Source of the DNA: an uncultured Sutterella sp.
Lineage (GTDB): Bacteria > Pseudomonadota > Gammaproteobacteria > Burkholderiales > Burkholderiaceae_F
Length of the DNA: 64,000 nucleotides
Reading direction: 5' to 3'
Assembly: GCA_905197905.1 (NCBI GenBank)
Contig: CAJKAP010000001.1
Span: 1 to 64,000, forward strand
This document shows, piece after piece, positions 18,932 to 27,754 of this stretch. Below the pieces are notes generated by a model, which was not told the origin of the DNA, did not search any database, and worked only from the letters and a program-made list of their open reading frames with translations. Made by a program: the position numbers and the translations under genes. Position 1 is the first letter of the stretch. Each line of letters starts with the position of its first letter.

Positions 18932-19619
18932 TGAAGTAGCAGAAGTGATCCTTGCTCGACATGTCCAAAAGCTCTACCAAGATGGCGTATCTGAAGTGCG
19001 AGTATTGGACGATGTGAACCTCGCAGTGAAGCGCGGCGAAATCGTTGCTATTGTGGGAGCATCGGGCTCAGGGAAATCTACCCTATTACATGTGTTGGGG
19101 GGGCTTGATCAATTTAACGCTGGCTCAATCGTGGTCGCTGGAGTGGATATCAGCCACCTCAATAGCAACGCTCGCGCAAAATTGCGCAACGAGGCGTTAG
19201 GCTTTGTGTACCAGTTCCACCATTTGCTCCCCGAATTTTCGGCGCTCGACAATGTGGCTATGCCACTTTGGATCCGTCGCGAAGACCGGGGGATTGCTAG
19301 CGAAAAAGCGAAGAAAATGCTTGAAGCGGTTGGTTTAGGCCATCGCTTGACGCATTTGCCTAGCCAACTCTCTGGGGGTGAGCGCCAACGCGTGGCCATT
19401 GCCCGCGCCATGGTGACGGAGCCGGCCTGTATTTTGGCAGACGAACCCACAGGGAACTTAGATAAGGATACTTCCGAGGCGGTCTTCCAACTCTTTGTAT
19501 CGCTTGCTCGCAGTCGCGGAACGAGCTCTTTGATTGTGACCCATGATGAGTCGCTTGCCGCACAGTGCGACCGCGCTGTGCGACTTGAAAAAGGCAAGCT
19601 TGTGGAAATCACTTTCTAA
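18924..19619 (+). CDS. lolD: Lipoprotein-releasing ABC transporter ATPase LolD
   Basis: 231-aa ATPase that drives LolC/E. Walker A GASGSGKSTLLH near residue 43, Q-loop YQFHHLLPEFSA near 95, signature LSGGERQRVAIARA near 150, Walker B CILADEPTGNLD near 172, and the H-loop THDE near 204. ATG 18924 lies inside the last codons of lolC with GCGGAGG upstream, so the two are co-translated. An upstream start would only extend into lolC coding sequence. Confidence 0.96.
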   Translation: MSNEVAEVILARHVQKLYQDGVSEVRVLDDVNLAVKRGEIVAIVGASGSGKSTLLHVLGGLDQFNAGSIVVAGVDISHLNSNARAKLRNEALGFVYQFHHLLPEFSALDNVAMPLWIRREDRGIASEKAKKMLEAVGLGHRLTHLPSQLSGGERQRVAIARAMVTEPACILADEPTGNLDKDTSEAVFQLFVSLARSRGTSSLIVTHDESLAAQCDRAVRLEKGKLVEITF

Positions 19620-19645
19620 GGTTTCGGGAAAGGGAAGAAGGTTCA

Positions 19646-20458
19646 ATGTATTTCATAGACACCCATACGCATTTACAAGCGTCGGTTTTCGATGATGACT
19701 TAGGAGTACTTATCCAAACGGCACGCGATCGCGGTGTCGTGGATATGGTGATTTGTGCAGGCGCTCCTAACGATTGGGATCGTTGTGAGGAGATCGCTCA
19801 TACCTATTCCCTTTCCTATACCTTGGGCATTCATCCGCTTGCTACACCCGAGGTGGTTGCTTCGGATATTGACCTTTTAGATAAGCGCGTAGCAAACGCG
19901 CTTGAAGATCCGCACTTTGTGGGGATTGGGGAAATAGGGATCGATGGCTTTGTCGGTACGCTTGACGACGAAAAGCAAGAGTGGTTCTTTGCAGAGCAAC
20001 TCAAAGTCGCCAAGCGCTATGCGCTTCCTATGTCGGTGCATATTCGTCGCAGTGGCTCGCGCCTTCTCAAGTACCTCAATCGGATTGGCACTGTGGGTGG
20101 CGTTATTCACGCTTTTAATGGCTCGCAGGACGAATTTGACCGTTTCGCTAAGCTCGGTTTTCACTTTGGATTCGGTGGCGCAGCAACCTATGAAGGAAGC
20201 CAAAGAATCCGTCGTCACTTGGGCGGGGCGCCTGCTGATCGTTGGGTGCTTGAAACGGATGCACCTGATATCCCCTCAAGCGATAGACGAAATACCGGGA
20301 ATCTGCGCACAGAACCAGCCGATATTGTCGCAACGAACACACTCGCTGCAAAGCTACGGCATTTGACGCCAGAAGAGTCTGCGCTTGAGGCGTTACGCAA
20401 TGCTTTTCGTGCGTTTCCTCGTCTGAAAGATCGGCATCCTGAATTAGCTCTTCTTTAG
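19646..20458 (+). CDS. tatD: TatD-family metal-dependent DNase
   Basis: 270 aa, TIM-barrel amidohydrolase fold. Metal ligands visible: DTHTHL near residue 5, GIGEIGIDG near 92 (Glu ligand), SVHIRRSG near 131, IHAFNGS near 155, and ETDAPDI near 208. Members have been shown to be Mg-dependent deoxyribonucleases. TatD/YcfH/YjjV subclass not resolved. 26 nt after lolD, with AGAAGG before the ATG, so probably in the lolCD operon. A long hairpin terminator follows at 20509. Confidence 0.9.
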   Translation: MYFIDTHTHLQASVFDDDLGVLIQTARDRGVVDMVICAGAPNDWDRCEEIAHTYSLSYTLGIHPLATPEVVASDIDLLDKRVANALEDPHFVGIGEIGIDGFVGTLDDEKQEWFFAEQLKVAKRYALPMSVHIRRSGSRLLKYLNRIGTVGGVIHAFNGSQDEFDRFAKLGFHFGFGGAATYEGSQRIRRHLGGAPADRWVLETDAPDIPSSDRRNTGNLRTEPADIVATNTLAAKLRHLTPEESALEALRNAFRAFPRLKDRHPELALL

Positions 20459-20508
20459 AAGAGGGGTGGTCTTCGACATATTCCGTGTATCAGTGTGATA
20501 GACTTAGC

Positions 20509-20562
20509 AAGGTCTTTCTGAAACCCTCTTAGAAAATGAGGAGTTTCAGAAGACCTTTTTCA
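20509..20562 (+). terminator. Terminator after tatD
   Basis: A long imperfect stem: AAGGTCTT and CTGAAAC on the left pair with GTTTCAG and AAGACCTT on the right, followed by TTTTCATTTTT. It ends the lolC-lolD-tatD unit just upstream of the ACT-domain gene. It could also act as an attenuator for that gene. Confidence 0.75.
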
Positions 20563-20588
20563 TTTTTAACTGAAGGACACCAGGAATT

Positions 20589-21155
20589 ATGCTCGATAAA
20601 GATAGCATTGTTGTTGCTGTGATCGGCCACGACCAGCCAGGGGTGATCGCTACAGCCACCGCCACTATGACTAGATTGGGTTGCAACGTCGAAGAAATGA
20701 CCCAGTCTATCTTGCGCCATCAGTTTGCCAGTATTTTCCTAGTTAACAAACCTGAAGGTTTGTCTAACGAAAACATTGAACTGGAAATGATGACCGCATT
20801 TAAGGCCAAAAAATTCCGCCTGTCCTTAGTCATCCGCGATTTTGAAGAACAAAATGCTCCGCAACTCTCGGAAGGTGAGCCGTTTGTGGTGAGCATTTGG
20901 GGCAAGGATCGTAACGACATCATTGCTGTCTTCTCGAATATCTGCGCTGAGCAAGGGATCAACATTGAAGCACTGCGTGCTTTCCGCATTGAGGAAGGCC
21001 AAAGTTTGCAGGTGCTCGAAGTACGTATCCCCGCTGGGGTTGATACCCGCAGTTTGAAGAGCGTAATGGCAGAACGTGCCCATACGATGGGTCTCAGTTT
21101 GAACGTACAGCACGCCAATATCTTTGAAGCGATTCATCGCGTGCGTGTGGACTAA
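20589..21155 (+). CDS. ACT-domain protein, GcvR-like
   Basis: 188 aa with two ACT domains. The first begins IVVAVIGHDQPGVIA near residue 6 and the second FVVSIWGKDRNDIIA near residue 98. No catalytic domain is attached. ACT pairs usually bind amino acids and regulate a partner. Related proteins are repeatedly found directly upstream of UPF0210/PFL-family genes, as here (15 nt apart), so the two probably work together. The ligand is unknown. Confidence 0.85.
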   Translation: MLDKDSIVVAVIGHDQPGVIATATATMTRLGCNVEEMTQSILRHQFASIFLVNKPEGLSNENIELEMMTAFKAKKFRLSLVIRDFEEQNAPQLSEGEPFVVSIWGKDRNDIIAVFSNICAEQGINIEALRAFRIEEGQSLQVLEVRIPAGVDTRSLKSVMAERAHTMGLSLNVQHANIFEAIHRVRVD

Positions 21156-21170
21156 TTTAGGGAGAAAGTG

Positions 21171-22544
21171 ATGTTAACTGATCGTGAAGTCCTCTCCACC
21201 ATCAATATGTTGCGTAGCGAACACTTGGATGTTCGCACGGTGACGATGGGGATCAACTTGTTTGACTGTGCTAGTCATGACTTTGATACCTTCGCCTACA
21301 AAGTCCGTAGCAAGATTTTGCGTCACGCCGAGCGCTTAGTGGAAACCTGCAATGCAGTGGGTCAGCGCTATGGTGTGCCTGTTGTCAATAAACGTATTTC
21401 CATTAGCCCGATCGGTACGGTTTGTGCAGGCTTTACGCGTGACCAGATGGTTGCCGTTTGCAAAGTATTGGACGATTGCGCTAAGACCGTAGGCGTTGAC
21501 TTTATCGGGGGCTTTGGCGCTCTCGTCGAAAAAGGTATCACGCCAGGCGAACAGAATTTAATTGATTCGCTCCCAGAAGCTTTAGCGAGCACGGATCGTA
21601 TTTGCTCCTCCATTAACGTCGGTTCCACTAAGGCCGGCATCAACATGGACGCCGTGAAGTTGATGGGCGAAACGATTTTGAAGGTGGCCCATGAAACGGC
21701 AGATCGCGATGCGATTGGTTGTGCGAAACTAGTCGTGTTCTGCAATATTCCTCAGGATGTGCCCTTTATGGCGGGTGCCTACTTAGGTGTTGGTGAACCT
21801 GATGTGGTGATCAACGTTGGGGTTTCTGGTCCTGGTGTGGTGAAAAAAGCGCTTGATCGTGCTTTTGCCGCCAAGGGAGAATACCTCACCATTACGGACG
21901 CCGCGGAAGTAATTAAGCAAACGGCCTATAAAGTGACCCGCGTGGGTGAAATTATCGGTAACGATGTGGCCCGTGCACTTGATTTGCCCTTTGGCGTTGC
22001 GGATCTTTCGCTTGCTCCGACTCCTGCCGTGGGCGATAGCGTCGGGGAAATCTTCAAGTCGATGGGTCTCTCTTCGATTGGGGCTCCTGGTACTACTGCA
22101 GTGCTCGCTATGCTCAATGACGCCGTGAAAAAGGGTGGAGTTTTCGCCTCTTCTCACGTGGGTGGTCTTTCTGGTGCCTTTATTCCCGTTTCTGAAGATA
22201 GCTCCATTGAAGAAGCTGCTCGCACGGGCGCATTGACGCTTGAAAAGCTCGAAGCGATGACCTCTGTCTGCTCCGTGGGCTTAGACATGATCGCAATTCC
22301 AGGAGATACCTCCGCAGCAACGATTTCCGGCATGATTGCCGATGAAACAGCGATTGGCATGATCAACAACAAAACGACGGCTGTTCGCGTGATTCCTGTT
22401 CCAGGTAAGAGCGTGGGCGATAAGGCTGTCTTTGGCGGATTGTTGGGTGAAGCCGCTATTATTCGCGTCCCAGGTGGCGACGCGACGCGCTTTGTCCAAT
22501 TGGGTGGACGCATTCCTGCGCCGATTCATTCGTTAAAGAACTAG
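21171..22544 (+). CDS. UPF0210 / PFL family protein
   Basis: 457 aa, Gly/Ala-rich, soluble, matching the UPF0210 (DUF711) family, named for distant similarity to pyruvate formate-lyase. Visible marks: [18 protein letters not shown] at the start, [15 protein letters not shown] near residue 105 and [20 protein letters not shown] near 305. There is no glycyl-radical RVxGY-type motif, so PFL activity should not be assumed. ATG 21171 has AGGGAG six bases upstream and is preferred to GTG 21168. It forms an operon with the ACT-domain gene and is followed by a terminator. Confidence 0.9.
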   Translation: MLTDREVLSTINMLRSEHLDVRTVTMGINLFDCASHDFDTFAYKVRSKILRHAERLVETCNAVGQRYGVPVVNKRISISPIGTVCAGFTRDQMVAVCKVLDDCAKTVGVDFIGGFGALVEKGITPGEQNLIDSLPEALASTDRICSSINVGSTKAGINMDAVKLMGETILKVAHETADRDAIGCAKLVVFCNIPQDVPFMAGAYLGVGEPDVVINVGVSGPGVVKKALDRAFAAKGEYLTITDAAEVIKQTAYKVTRVGEIIGNDVARALDLPFGVADLSLAPTPAVGDSVGEIFKSMGLSSIGAPGTTAVLAMLNDAVKKGGVFASSHVGGLSGAFIPVSEDSSIEEAARTGALTLEKLEAMTSVCSVGLDMIAIPGDTSAATISGMIADETAIGMINNKTTAVRVIPVPGKSVGDKAVFGGLLGEAAIIRVPGGDATRFVQLGGRIPAPIHSLKN

Positions 22545-22603
22545 AGCTTTTCTCGTTTTTTTGGACCCATTGCCAACCGACGGTCATTTAGACCTATTCA
22601 ATA

Positions 22604-22646
22604 ACCGCCGTAAGCACTCTTTTTTTGCTTCCGGCGGTATTTTTTT
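22604..22646 (+). terminator. Terminator after the UPF0210 gene
   Basis: ACCGCCG (22604-22610) pairs with CGGCGGT (22632-22638), extended inside by AAGCA/TGCTT, followed by ATTTTTTTGT. Confidence 0.85.
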
Positions 22647-22716
22647 GTCACTTTTTTGGCTAGGCAACAACCCCTGAAGACTAGTCAAAATTTTTATTTT
22701 TTAGAGGAGCCCTGTC

Positions 22717-24888
22717 ATGCGATTTTCACATCGCTTGCTCTGGCACGCCCTTGGGTTAGCACTTGCGAGTACCCAATGTAGTGCCCTCTCTTTGGAGAAC
22801 CTTCATTTTGAATTTCCGAACGCCATGTACACGGTGCAACAGAACGGAGAATCTTATCGAGTCGCACTAAAAGACTACAACCAGGATGACGATTGGGGAG
22901 ACCCCATGGGAGGAAATCCGACGTTTGTTTTTCAGATGAACCCAGAAGAGCGGGCCAGTATTGATTTTGTGACCCCTTATAGTGATCTTTCAAAAAATCT
23001 TTTTAGAGAAGATGATCCCGCAATCATAATGTCTGCGATGGCACCACAGTTGCTTTTGCAAAAAGCTAACCTCGAAGGTGTTCGCTATCACGCAACGGGT
23101 CTTACTAGCATGGTTTACGCCAACCATGAGTTGAGTGCACAAGAATTCTACGACCAGTCTATGGGGCTGGTGTGGTTTAGTGCGCAAGCCTCAATCTATG
23201 ACGAAGACTACCCGGGACAAATGCCTTTTGCTCATTACAGTCGTCGAGCTAATGCACTAACGCTCGCGGATTCATTGGCTATAGGCCCCTCTGCTCGCCT
23301 TCGTTTTGGGCAAATGACTGAGGCGGATCTCAACGGGAATGCGAGTCTTATCTTTGGACAAAACGGCTTTTTGATTGTCAATTTGGACGATCAAAACCGA
23401 TTGAGAGTGAAGCGTGGAGCCACAGTGAAATTTAACGAAGGCTCTGGGGTTTTTCTCTATACCGTAGAGCCTTCCACGCTTTTTGAAGAAGGCGATATCA
23501 AGCTTTTTGATTGGGAAGAGGGTGCGCAAATTTTAGGCGTTGACAATATTACGCTCACAGCTCGCCCCTCTGACGACAGCGATGGTCTCTTTTTCGGTCA
23601 TGTCACCGTGAAAGGCAATACGCTTTGGGCAACGCCGCATCCATGGACTGCGTATGGTCCCTATGCAGAGCTTGCTACAGCGCTTCATACTTACGCGCTT
23701 TCCGCAAATTCAAGCAACACACAACATCAGCTTAGAAGTGCGCTTATCACGCCTAATATGTGGACGATTGAGCTCGAAGAAATGTCGCTCAAAGGGATTT
23801 CTCTTGGTACGCAACTTGCCATGCGTCGTAGCCTTGGGTTTAGTGCTCAAGACTTTATGACGACTTTTGGTGAAGAGGTGATGCGCTATGCGCTTGTCGG
23901 CAAGGGGGATCCCCTCAAAAATGAGCTGAAGGGTTCCAAAGTGAAGTTTGAGAACGGACTCTTAGTTGAGAAGCCAGAGGAGTCAGGCTTTAAGTGGCCC
24001 ACAATTCCTAGTTTTAACCAGCCCGTACAAGTAAGTATTTTTGGGGGCAAGACCCGCACTGATGGCTACACCGTCGAAGACGGTCAAATGGTACGCTACA
24101 GCACCGATATTCAGCGTGAGACCACTGGATTTGAACTCTCCATTGAGCGCGATTATGAGAGTGGGATGAAGCGCTGGGGGGTGCGTCTTGCTTATAGCAA
24201 CAGCGATATTCGGTTGGTTAATCGTTCCTCCTCCGACCTTCCTTGGACGGGGGACTCGGATATGGTAACGGCACGCGGTTATTGGGCTGTGGCCGAGAAT
24301 GTGCCGAATCGTTGGTGGGTTCTTTCAGCAGGGGCATCAGTGGCCAATGATATGGCCGATGTGCCTTATCCCTTCTTCAAGGTGGAAAGCGACGATATCA
24401 CGCGCACCATGATGCAGGTGGGACTCGCACGCTTAGATTCGAGTACAGAACTTTTGCCCCAAGCGCAACTTTGGTCTAAGTTGGGTGGTTCTCTGCTCTG
24501 GGAAAAAGGGGCGAAATACAACATCAAAGTCAATGGGGAAGATTTTTTCGCAGTGAAGGAAAAAGCACAACTTCTTGGGCGCTTAGAGGGTGCAGTTGGA
24601 TTAGCGACGCGTCTAGCCACCACAGGGGAAAGCTATGCGCTGACCCTCAGGACAGCGCTGGAAGGCTTTGCTTACGTGGGCTCTCGCGATACCCGGCTCA
24701 CATCGAGCGCGAGAGGAGCTTCGGCCTCGACACGCGCGCGAACCCTCGCTCGTTATGAAGGTCGCTATAACCTCGGTCTGCAACTTCATACTCCTTATGG
24801 GGATCTTGGCGTAAATGCGGGATTGGGTTACGACACAGAGGGCGGAAGAAGCCGAGAGGTGATGGGAACGTTTTATATGACGTTCTAA
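22717..24888 (+). CDS. Autotransporter-like outer-membrane protein
   Basis: 723 aa. The N-terminus MRFSHRLLWHALGLALAS ending near TQCSALS is a plausible signal peptide. Residues about 25-430 form a divergent passenger-like region I do not recognise. From about residue 435 the sequence has alternating amphipathic strands with aromatic girdles and ends FYMTF with a terminal Phe, typical of an autotransporter beta-barrel of about 280 residues. It therefore probably sits in the outer membrane with an exposed or released passenger. It stands alone between two terminators, with AGAGGAG before the ATG. Passenger function unknown. Confidence 0.75.
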   Translation: MRFSHRLLWHALGLALASTQCSALSLENLHFEFPNAMYTVQQNGESYRVALKDYNQDDDWGDPMGGNPTFVFQMNPEERASIDFVTPYSDLSKNLFREDDPAIIMSAMAPQLLLQKANLEGVRYHATGLTSMVYANHELSAQEFYDQSMGLVWFSAQASIYDEDYPGQMPFAHYSRRANALTLADSLAIGPSARLRFGQMTEADLNGNASLIFGQNGFLIVNLDDQNRLRVKRGATVKFNEGSGVFLYTVEPSTLFEEGDIKLFDWEEGAQILGVDNITLTARPSDDSDGLFFGHVTVKGNTLWATPHPWTAYGPYAELATALHTYALSANSSNTQHQLRSALITPNMWTIELEEMSLKGISLGTQLAMRRSLGFSAQDFMTTFGEEVMRYALVGKGDPLKNELKGSKVKFENGLLVEKPEESGFKWPTIPSFNQPVQVSIFGGKTRTDGYTVEDGQMVRYSTDIQRETTGFELSIERDYESGMKRWGVRLAYSNSDIRLVNRSSSDLPWTGDSDMVTARGYWAVAENVPNRWWVLSAGASVANDMADVPYPFFKVESDDITRTMMQVGLARLDSSTELLPQAQLWSKLGGSLLWEKGAKYNIKVNGEDFFAVKEKAQLLGRLEGAVGLATRLATTGESYALTLRTALEGFAYVGSRDTRLTSSARGASASTRARTLARYEGRYNLGLQLHTPYGDLGVNAGLGYDTEGGRSREVMGTFYMTF

Positions 24889-24910
24889 GCGCCCCATGAA
24901 AGAAAAAGAT

Positions 24911-24968
24911 CCCAGAGCAGAATAATTGCTAAGAAATCTTAGGAACCAAAGCTCTGGGCTCTTTTTTG
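24911..24968 (+). terminator. Terminator after the autotransporter-like gene
   Basis: CCCAGAGC (24911-24918) pairs with GCTCTGGG (24951-24958), with an inner CTAAG/CTTAG stem, followed by CTCTTTTTTG. Confidence 0.85.
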
Positions 24969-25068
24969 CATAAGCGCACAATTGCGTGATGCGGTTTCTG
25001 CCTAATTGATGAGAAGAAGATTGTTAAAATAGGCAGACATTGATCAGTTCACTTTTTTAGGGAGAAAA

Positions 25069-25095
25069 ATGCGTCGCTCTCAAGAGGTGAATTAG
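25069..25095 (+). CDS. Possible 8-codon leader ORF upstream of relA
   Basis: An AGGGAG Shine-Dalgarno sits six bases before ATG 25069. The frame encodes MRRSQEVN and stops at 25095, 83 nt before relA. An extended -10 (TGTTAAAAT, ending 25030) lies upstream, so this would be the first translated segment of the relA mRNA. It could be a regulatory leader or chance. Confidence 0.3.
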   Translation: MRRSQEVN

Positions 25096-25178
25096 GCACG
25101 AGAAAAGCCAACGCTTTCTCGTCTGCCCGCGTTAGGAAAACAAAGTAAAGAAAGAATAAAAGTGGCGAGGAGGATCAC

Positions 25179-27293
25179 ATGGAAGCAACCCTGGATGTGG
25201 GTCTAGCCAGACGTCTGGTTGAACCTCTCTACAAGGATGTTGCCTTGGATACGGGAGAGTCTGCGCTAGAGCATGCTGATGCCATGGTGTCGATATTGCG
25301 AGAAGTGAAGGACGATCCTGAGCTTTTGGCGGCGGCTTATCTTTTTATGGTGCCGAGCATCATTCAGAATTCTGGCGATTGGATTGAAAAAAGTTTTGGA
25401 GAGTCAGTCAATCGTCTCGTACAGGAATTAAATCGCGTCACCCGTCTCTCGGAAGTGACACGAAACGATACGACAGATGAGCAGTCTTCCAATCAGGCAG
25501 AAGTCATGCGTAAGATGCTCATCGCCATGTGTAATGACTTACGCGTGGTGCTCTTGAAGCTTGCTAGCCGCTTGCAAACCTTGAGATGGCTTGCACAAGA
25601 AGTTTCCCCTGTGGGCGCCAAATATGGCGAAAATACGCTTGCAGTGTATGCCCCTCTCGCTAATCGCTTGGGGATTTGGCAGTTGAAGTGGGAGCTCGAG
25701 GATCTCTCGCTTCGTTTGACGCGTCCAGAAGAATATCACGACATTGCTCACCAGCTTGATGAGTCTCGTGAAGACCGTCTCAAGTCAATGGAAGCGGCGG
25801 TGGCGAATATTCGCCAATTGCTTCTCGAAAACAATATTTCTGCAGAAATTAGCGGTCGCCCGAAGCACATCTACTCCATCTGGAAGAAGATGCAGCGCAA
25901 ACACTTGCGCTTTGATCAGCTCTTTGACGTGCGAGCTGTGCGAATCATTGTGGAAACGGTGGAACAGTGTTACCAAGTACTCTCTATCGTGCAAAAGCAC
26001 TATCCCGTGTTGAGCAAAGAGTATGACGACTATATTGCTAAGCCTAAACCCAATGGCTATCAGTCTTTGCATACGGTGGTGACCGATGCGCAAGACCGCC
26101 CCGTGGAAATTCAGATTCGCACTCGAGCGATGCATGAATTTGCTGAATTAGGGGTGGCTGCACATTGGCGCTATAAAGAAGCGGGGAATTCCAATGGGGC
26201 GACTTCAGCAGAAGAGCATCGTGTGGCTTGGCTTCGCCAACTCTTAGCCTGGAGCACGGATATGAAGCGTGGCTCTGCTTCTGCAGAGCAGTCCCCTGAG
26301 GCGATTGAAGGGGATCATGTCTACGTTTTGACGCCGCAGGGGCGAGTCTTAGAGTTGCCTCGTGGCGCTACCCCAGTGGACTTTGCTTACCAGGTGCACA
26401 CGGAGTTAGGGCACCGTACGCGTGGAGCGAAAGTCGACGGACAGATGGTACCGCTCAACACCCCGCTAAAGACGGGACAAACGGTCGAAATTATTGCAGG
26501 GAAAACGGGGCAACCATCGCGCGACTGGTTAACCGCAGAGTTAGGTTATGCGGTGAGCCCGCGCACTCGCAATAAAGTACGCCAGTGGTTTAATGCGCAG
26601 CAAGCTGCTCAACTCACGGCAGAAGGACGTGAAAAGATTGATAAAGAGTTGGCTCGCCTCGGCAAGACTGCTGTCAAACTTGAAGATCTCGCTAAGCGTT
26701 TGGGCTATGACAAGATCGAAGAGTTCTGCCTAGCTTACGCAAAAGAAGAAATTTCTCCTCAAGCGCTAGCAACGGCCGTACAACCTCCGAAACCCGTTGA
26801 ACCTGAACCCGAAGTGGTGGAGGTGAAGGCATCTCGCCACAGTAAGGAAAAGAGCGACGTGCTAGTGGTCGGGGTGGACTCGCTTCTCACTCAGTTAGCT
26901 CGTTGTTGCCACCCAGTTCCGCCAGACGAGATTATTGGTTACGTGACAAGAGGCCACGGGGTGACGATTCACCGCTGTGACTGCCCTAATATTCGCAACA
27001 TGTCTGAGCAAGACCATGAGCGTTTGATTGAAGTGAGTTGGGGTAAACCGCGCGCTGATAGCGTCTACCCAGTTGATGTGTTGATTGTGGCGCAGGAGCG
27101 CCCAGGCCTCTTAAAGGATGTCTCGGAAATCTTTATGCGTCAAAAGCAGCACGTGATTGGCATGAGCTCTCAGCGTCAGAAGACCGATATGCGTATGCGT
27201 TTTACGATTGAAATTCAATCGGTCGACAGCTTGCATGTCTCTTTGGCAGCACTGCGTGAATTGCAAGGCGTCTTGTCTGCTCGTCGTGTGTAG
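25179..27293 (+). CDS. relA: (p)ppGpp synthetase RelA
   Basis: 704-aa ribosome-associated alarmone synthetase of the stringent response. The N-terminal hydrolase-like domain lacks the HD catalytic pair (YLFMVPS where bifunctional enzymes have an HDVVED-type motif), so hydrolysis is probably absent. The synthetase domain contains RPKHIYSIWKKM near residue 229 and EYDDYIAKPKPNGYQSLHT near 286. The acidic E-x-DD is the RelA rather than SpoT signature. A TGS domain (DHVYVLTPQGRVLELP) is near 383 and a C-terminal ACT domain from about 630. ATG 25179 has GAGGAG upstream. A terminator follows. Confidence 0.95.
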   Translation: MEATLDVGLARRLVEPLYKDVALDTGESALEHADAMVSILREVKDDPELLAAAYLFMVPSIIQNSGDWIEKSFGESVNRLVQELNRVTRLSEVTRNDTTDEQSSNQAEVMRKMLIAMCNDLRVVLLKLASRLQTLRWLAQEVSPVGAKYGENTLAVYAPLANRLGIWQLKWELEDLSLRLTRPEEYHDIAHQLDESREDRLKSMEAAVANIRQLLLENNISAEISGRPKHIYSIWKKMQRKHLRFDQLFDVRAVRIIVETVEQCYQVLSIVQKHYPVLSKEYDDYIAKPKPNGYQSLHTVVTDAQDRPVEIQIRTRAMHEFAELGVAAHWRYKEAGNSNGATSAEEHRVAWLRQLLAWSTDMKRGSASAEQSPEAIEGDHVYVLTPQGRVLELPRGATPVDFAYQVHTELGHRTRGAKVDGQMVPLNTPLKTGQTVEIIAGKTGQPSRDWLTAELGYAVSPRTRNKVRQWFNAQQAAQLTAEGREKIDKELARLGKTAVKLEDLAKRLGYDKIEEFCLAYAKEEISPQALATAVQPPKPVEPEPEVVEVKASRHSKEKSDVLVVGVDSLLTQLARCCHPVPPDEIIGYVTRGHGVTIHRCDCPNIRNMSEQDHERLIEVSWGKPRADSVYPVDVLIVAQERPGLLKDVSEIFMRQKQHVIGMSSQRQKTDMRMRFTIEIQSVDSLHVSLAALRELQGVLSARRV

Positions 27294-27317
27294 GCAAACA
27301 AAAGCTTTTTCAAACAA

Positions 27318-27367
27318 GAAAAAGTGGTTTTTCTTTGATCGAAAAGCCACTTTTTTAAATTTTTTTG
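27318..27367 (+). terminator. Terminator after relA
   Basis: AAAAAGTGG and CCACTTTTT form a stem extended inside by TTTTC/GAAAA, followed by TTTTTTAAATTTTTTT. Confidence 0.85.
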
Positions 27368-27377
27368 CGTGTACCCC

Positions 27378-27405
27378 TTGATTTTTTCTCAAAATTAGGC
27401 ATAAT
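27378..27405 (+). promoter_or_regulatory. Promoter of the first tRNA-Val
   Basis: TTGATT at 27378-27383 and CATAAT at 27400-27405 with a 16-bp spacer, 14 bases before the tRNA. A similar GGCATAATT element precedes the second tRNA-Val copy. Confidence 0.6.
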
Positions 27406-27419
27406 TACTCCTTCTTTGC

Positions 27420-27496
27420 AGGCACATAGCTCAGTTGGTTAGAGCATCACCTTGACATGGTGGGGGTCGTTGGTTCGAATCCAATTGTGCCTACCA
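27420..27496 (+). tRNA. tRNA-Val (GAC)
   Basis: 77-nt cloverleaf: acceptor stem AGGCACA/TGTGCCT, anticodon loop TTGACAT carrying GAC, T-arm GGTTCGAATCC, discriminator A and encoded CCA. Identical to the copy at 27657-27733. Confidence 0.97.
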
Positions 27497-27509
27497 GAAT
27501 TTTTCCTGA

Positions 27510-27560
27510 TTTTCTCAATGGCGCCCCTAGTCGGTCTTCCGGCTGGGTGCGCCGAGAAAA
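27510..27560 (+). other. Long hairpin between the two tRNA-Val genes
   Basis: The lower stem TTTTCTC/GAGAAAA (7 bp) and a 15-pair upper stem (27520-27534 with 27539-27553; one mismatch, two G-U pairs) are joined by a 3-nt bulge (AAT) and capped by TCTT. There is no U-tract after it (GCAAAG follows), so a plain intrinsic terminator is unlikely. Confidence 0.7.
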
Positions 27561-27615
27561 GCAAAGAAACTAAAGCGGAAGGGTTAAGGCGCCAAGGATC
27601 GCCTAGTCGTAAAAT

Positions 27616-27644
27616 TTGCAAACTCGCGAACTTTACGGCATAAT
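27616..27644 (+). promoter_or_regulatory. Promoter of the second tRNA-Val
   Basis: TTGCAA at 27616-27621 and CATAAT at 27639-27644 with a 17-bp spacer. The GGCATAATT segment matches the one before the first copy, so the promoter seems to have been duplicated with the tRNA. Confidence 0.55.
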
Positions 27645-27656
27645 TAAATCCTTGAC

Positions 27657-27733
27657 AGGCACATAGCTCAGTTGGTTAGAGCATCACCTTGACATGGTGG
27701 GGGTCGTTGGTTCGAATCCAATTGTGCCTACCA
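27657..27733 (+). tRNA. tRNA-Val (GAC), second identical copy
   Basis: 77 nt, the same sequence as the copy at 27420, with anticodon GAC and encoded CCA. The extra matching bases just upstream and downstream (CATAATT, CAGAATT) indicate a recent local duplication or gene conversion. Confidence 0.97.
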
Positions 27734-27754
27734 GAATTCATATAGGGTTTGTTG

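Noticed and set aside
21171..22544. Pyruvate formate-lyase
   Set aside because: The family is only named after PFL; no glycyl-radical motif or active-site Cys-Cys pair is visible.
25179..27293. Bifunctional SpoT/Rel enzyme
   Set aside because: The HD hydrolase motif is absent and the synthetase domain has the acidic RelA-type E-x-DD sequence.
27380..27740. Integrated element at the tRNA-Val repeat (att sites)
   Set aside because: Nothing between or near the two tRNA genes resembles an integrase or cargo; the spacer is 160 nt.
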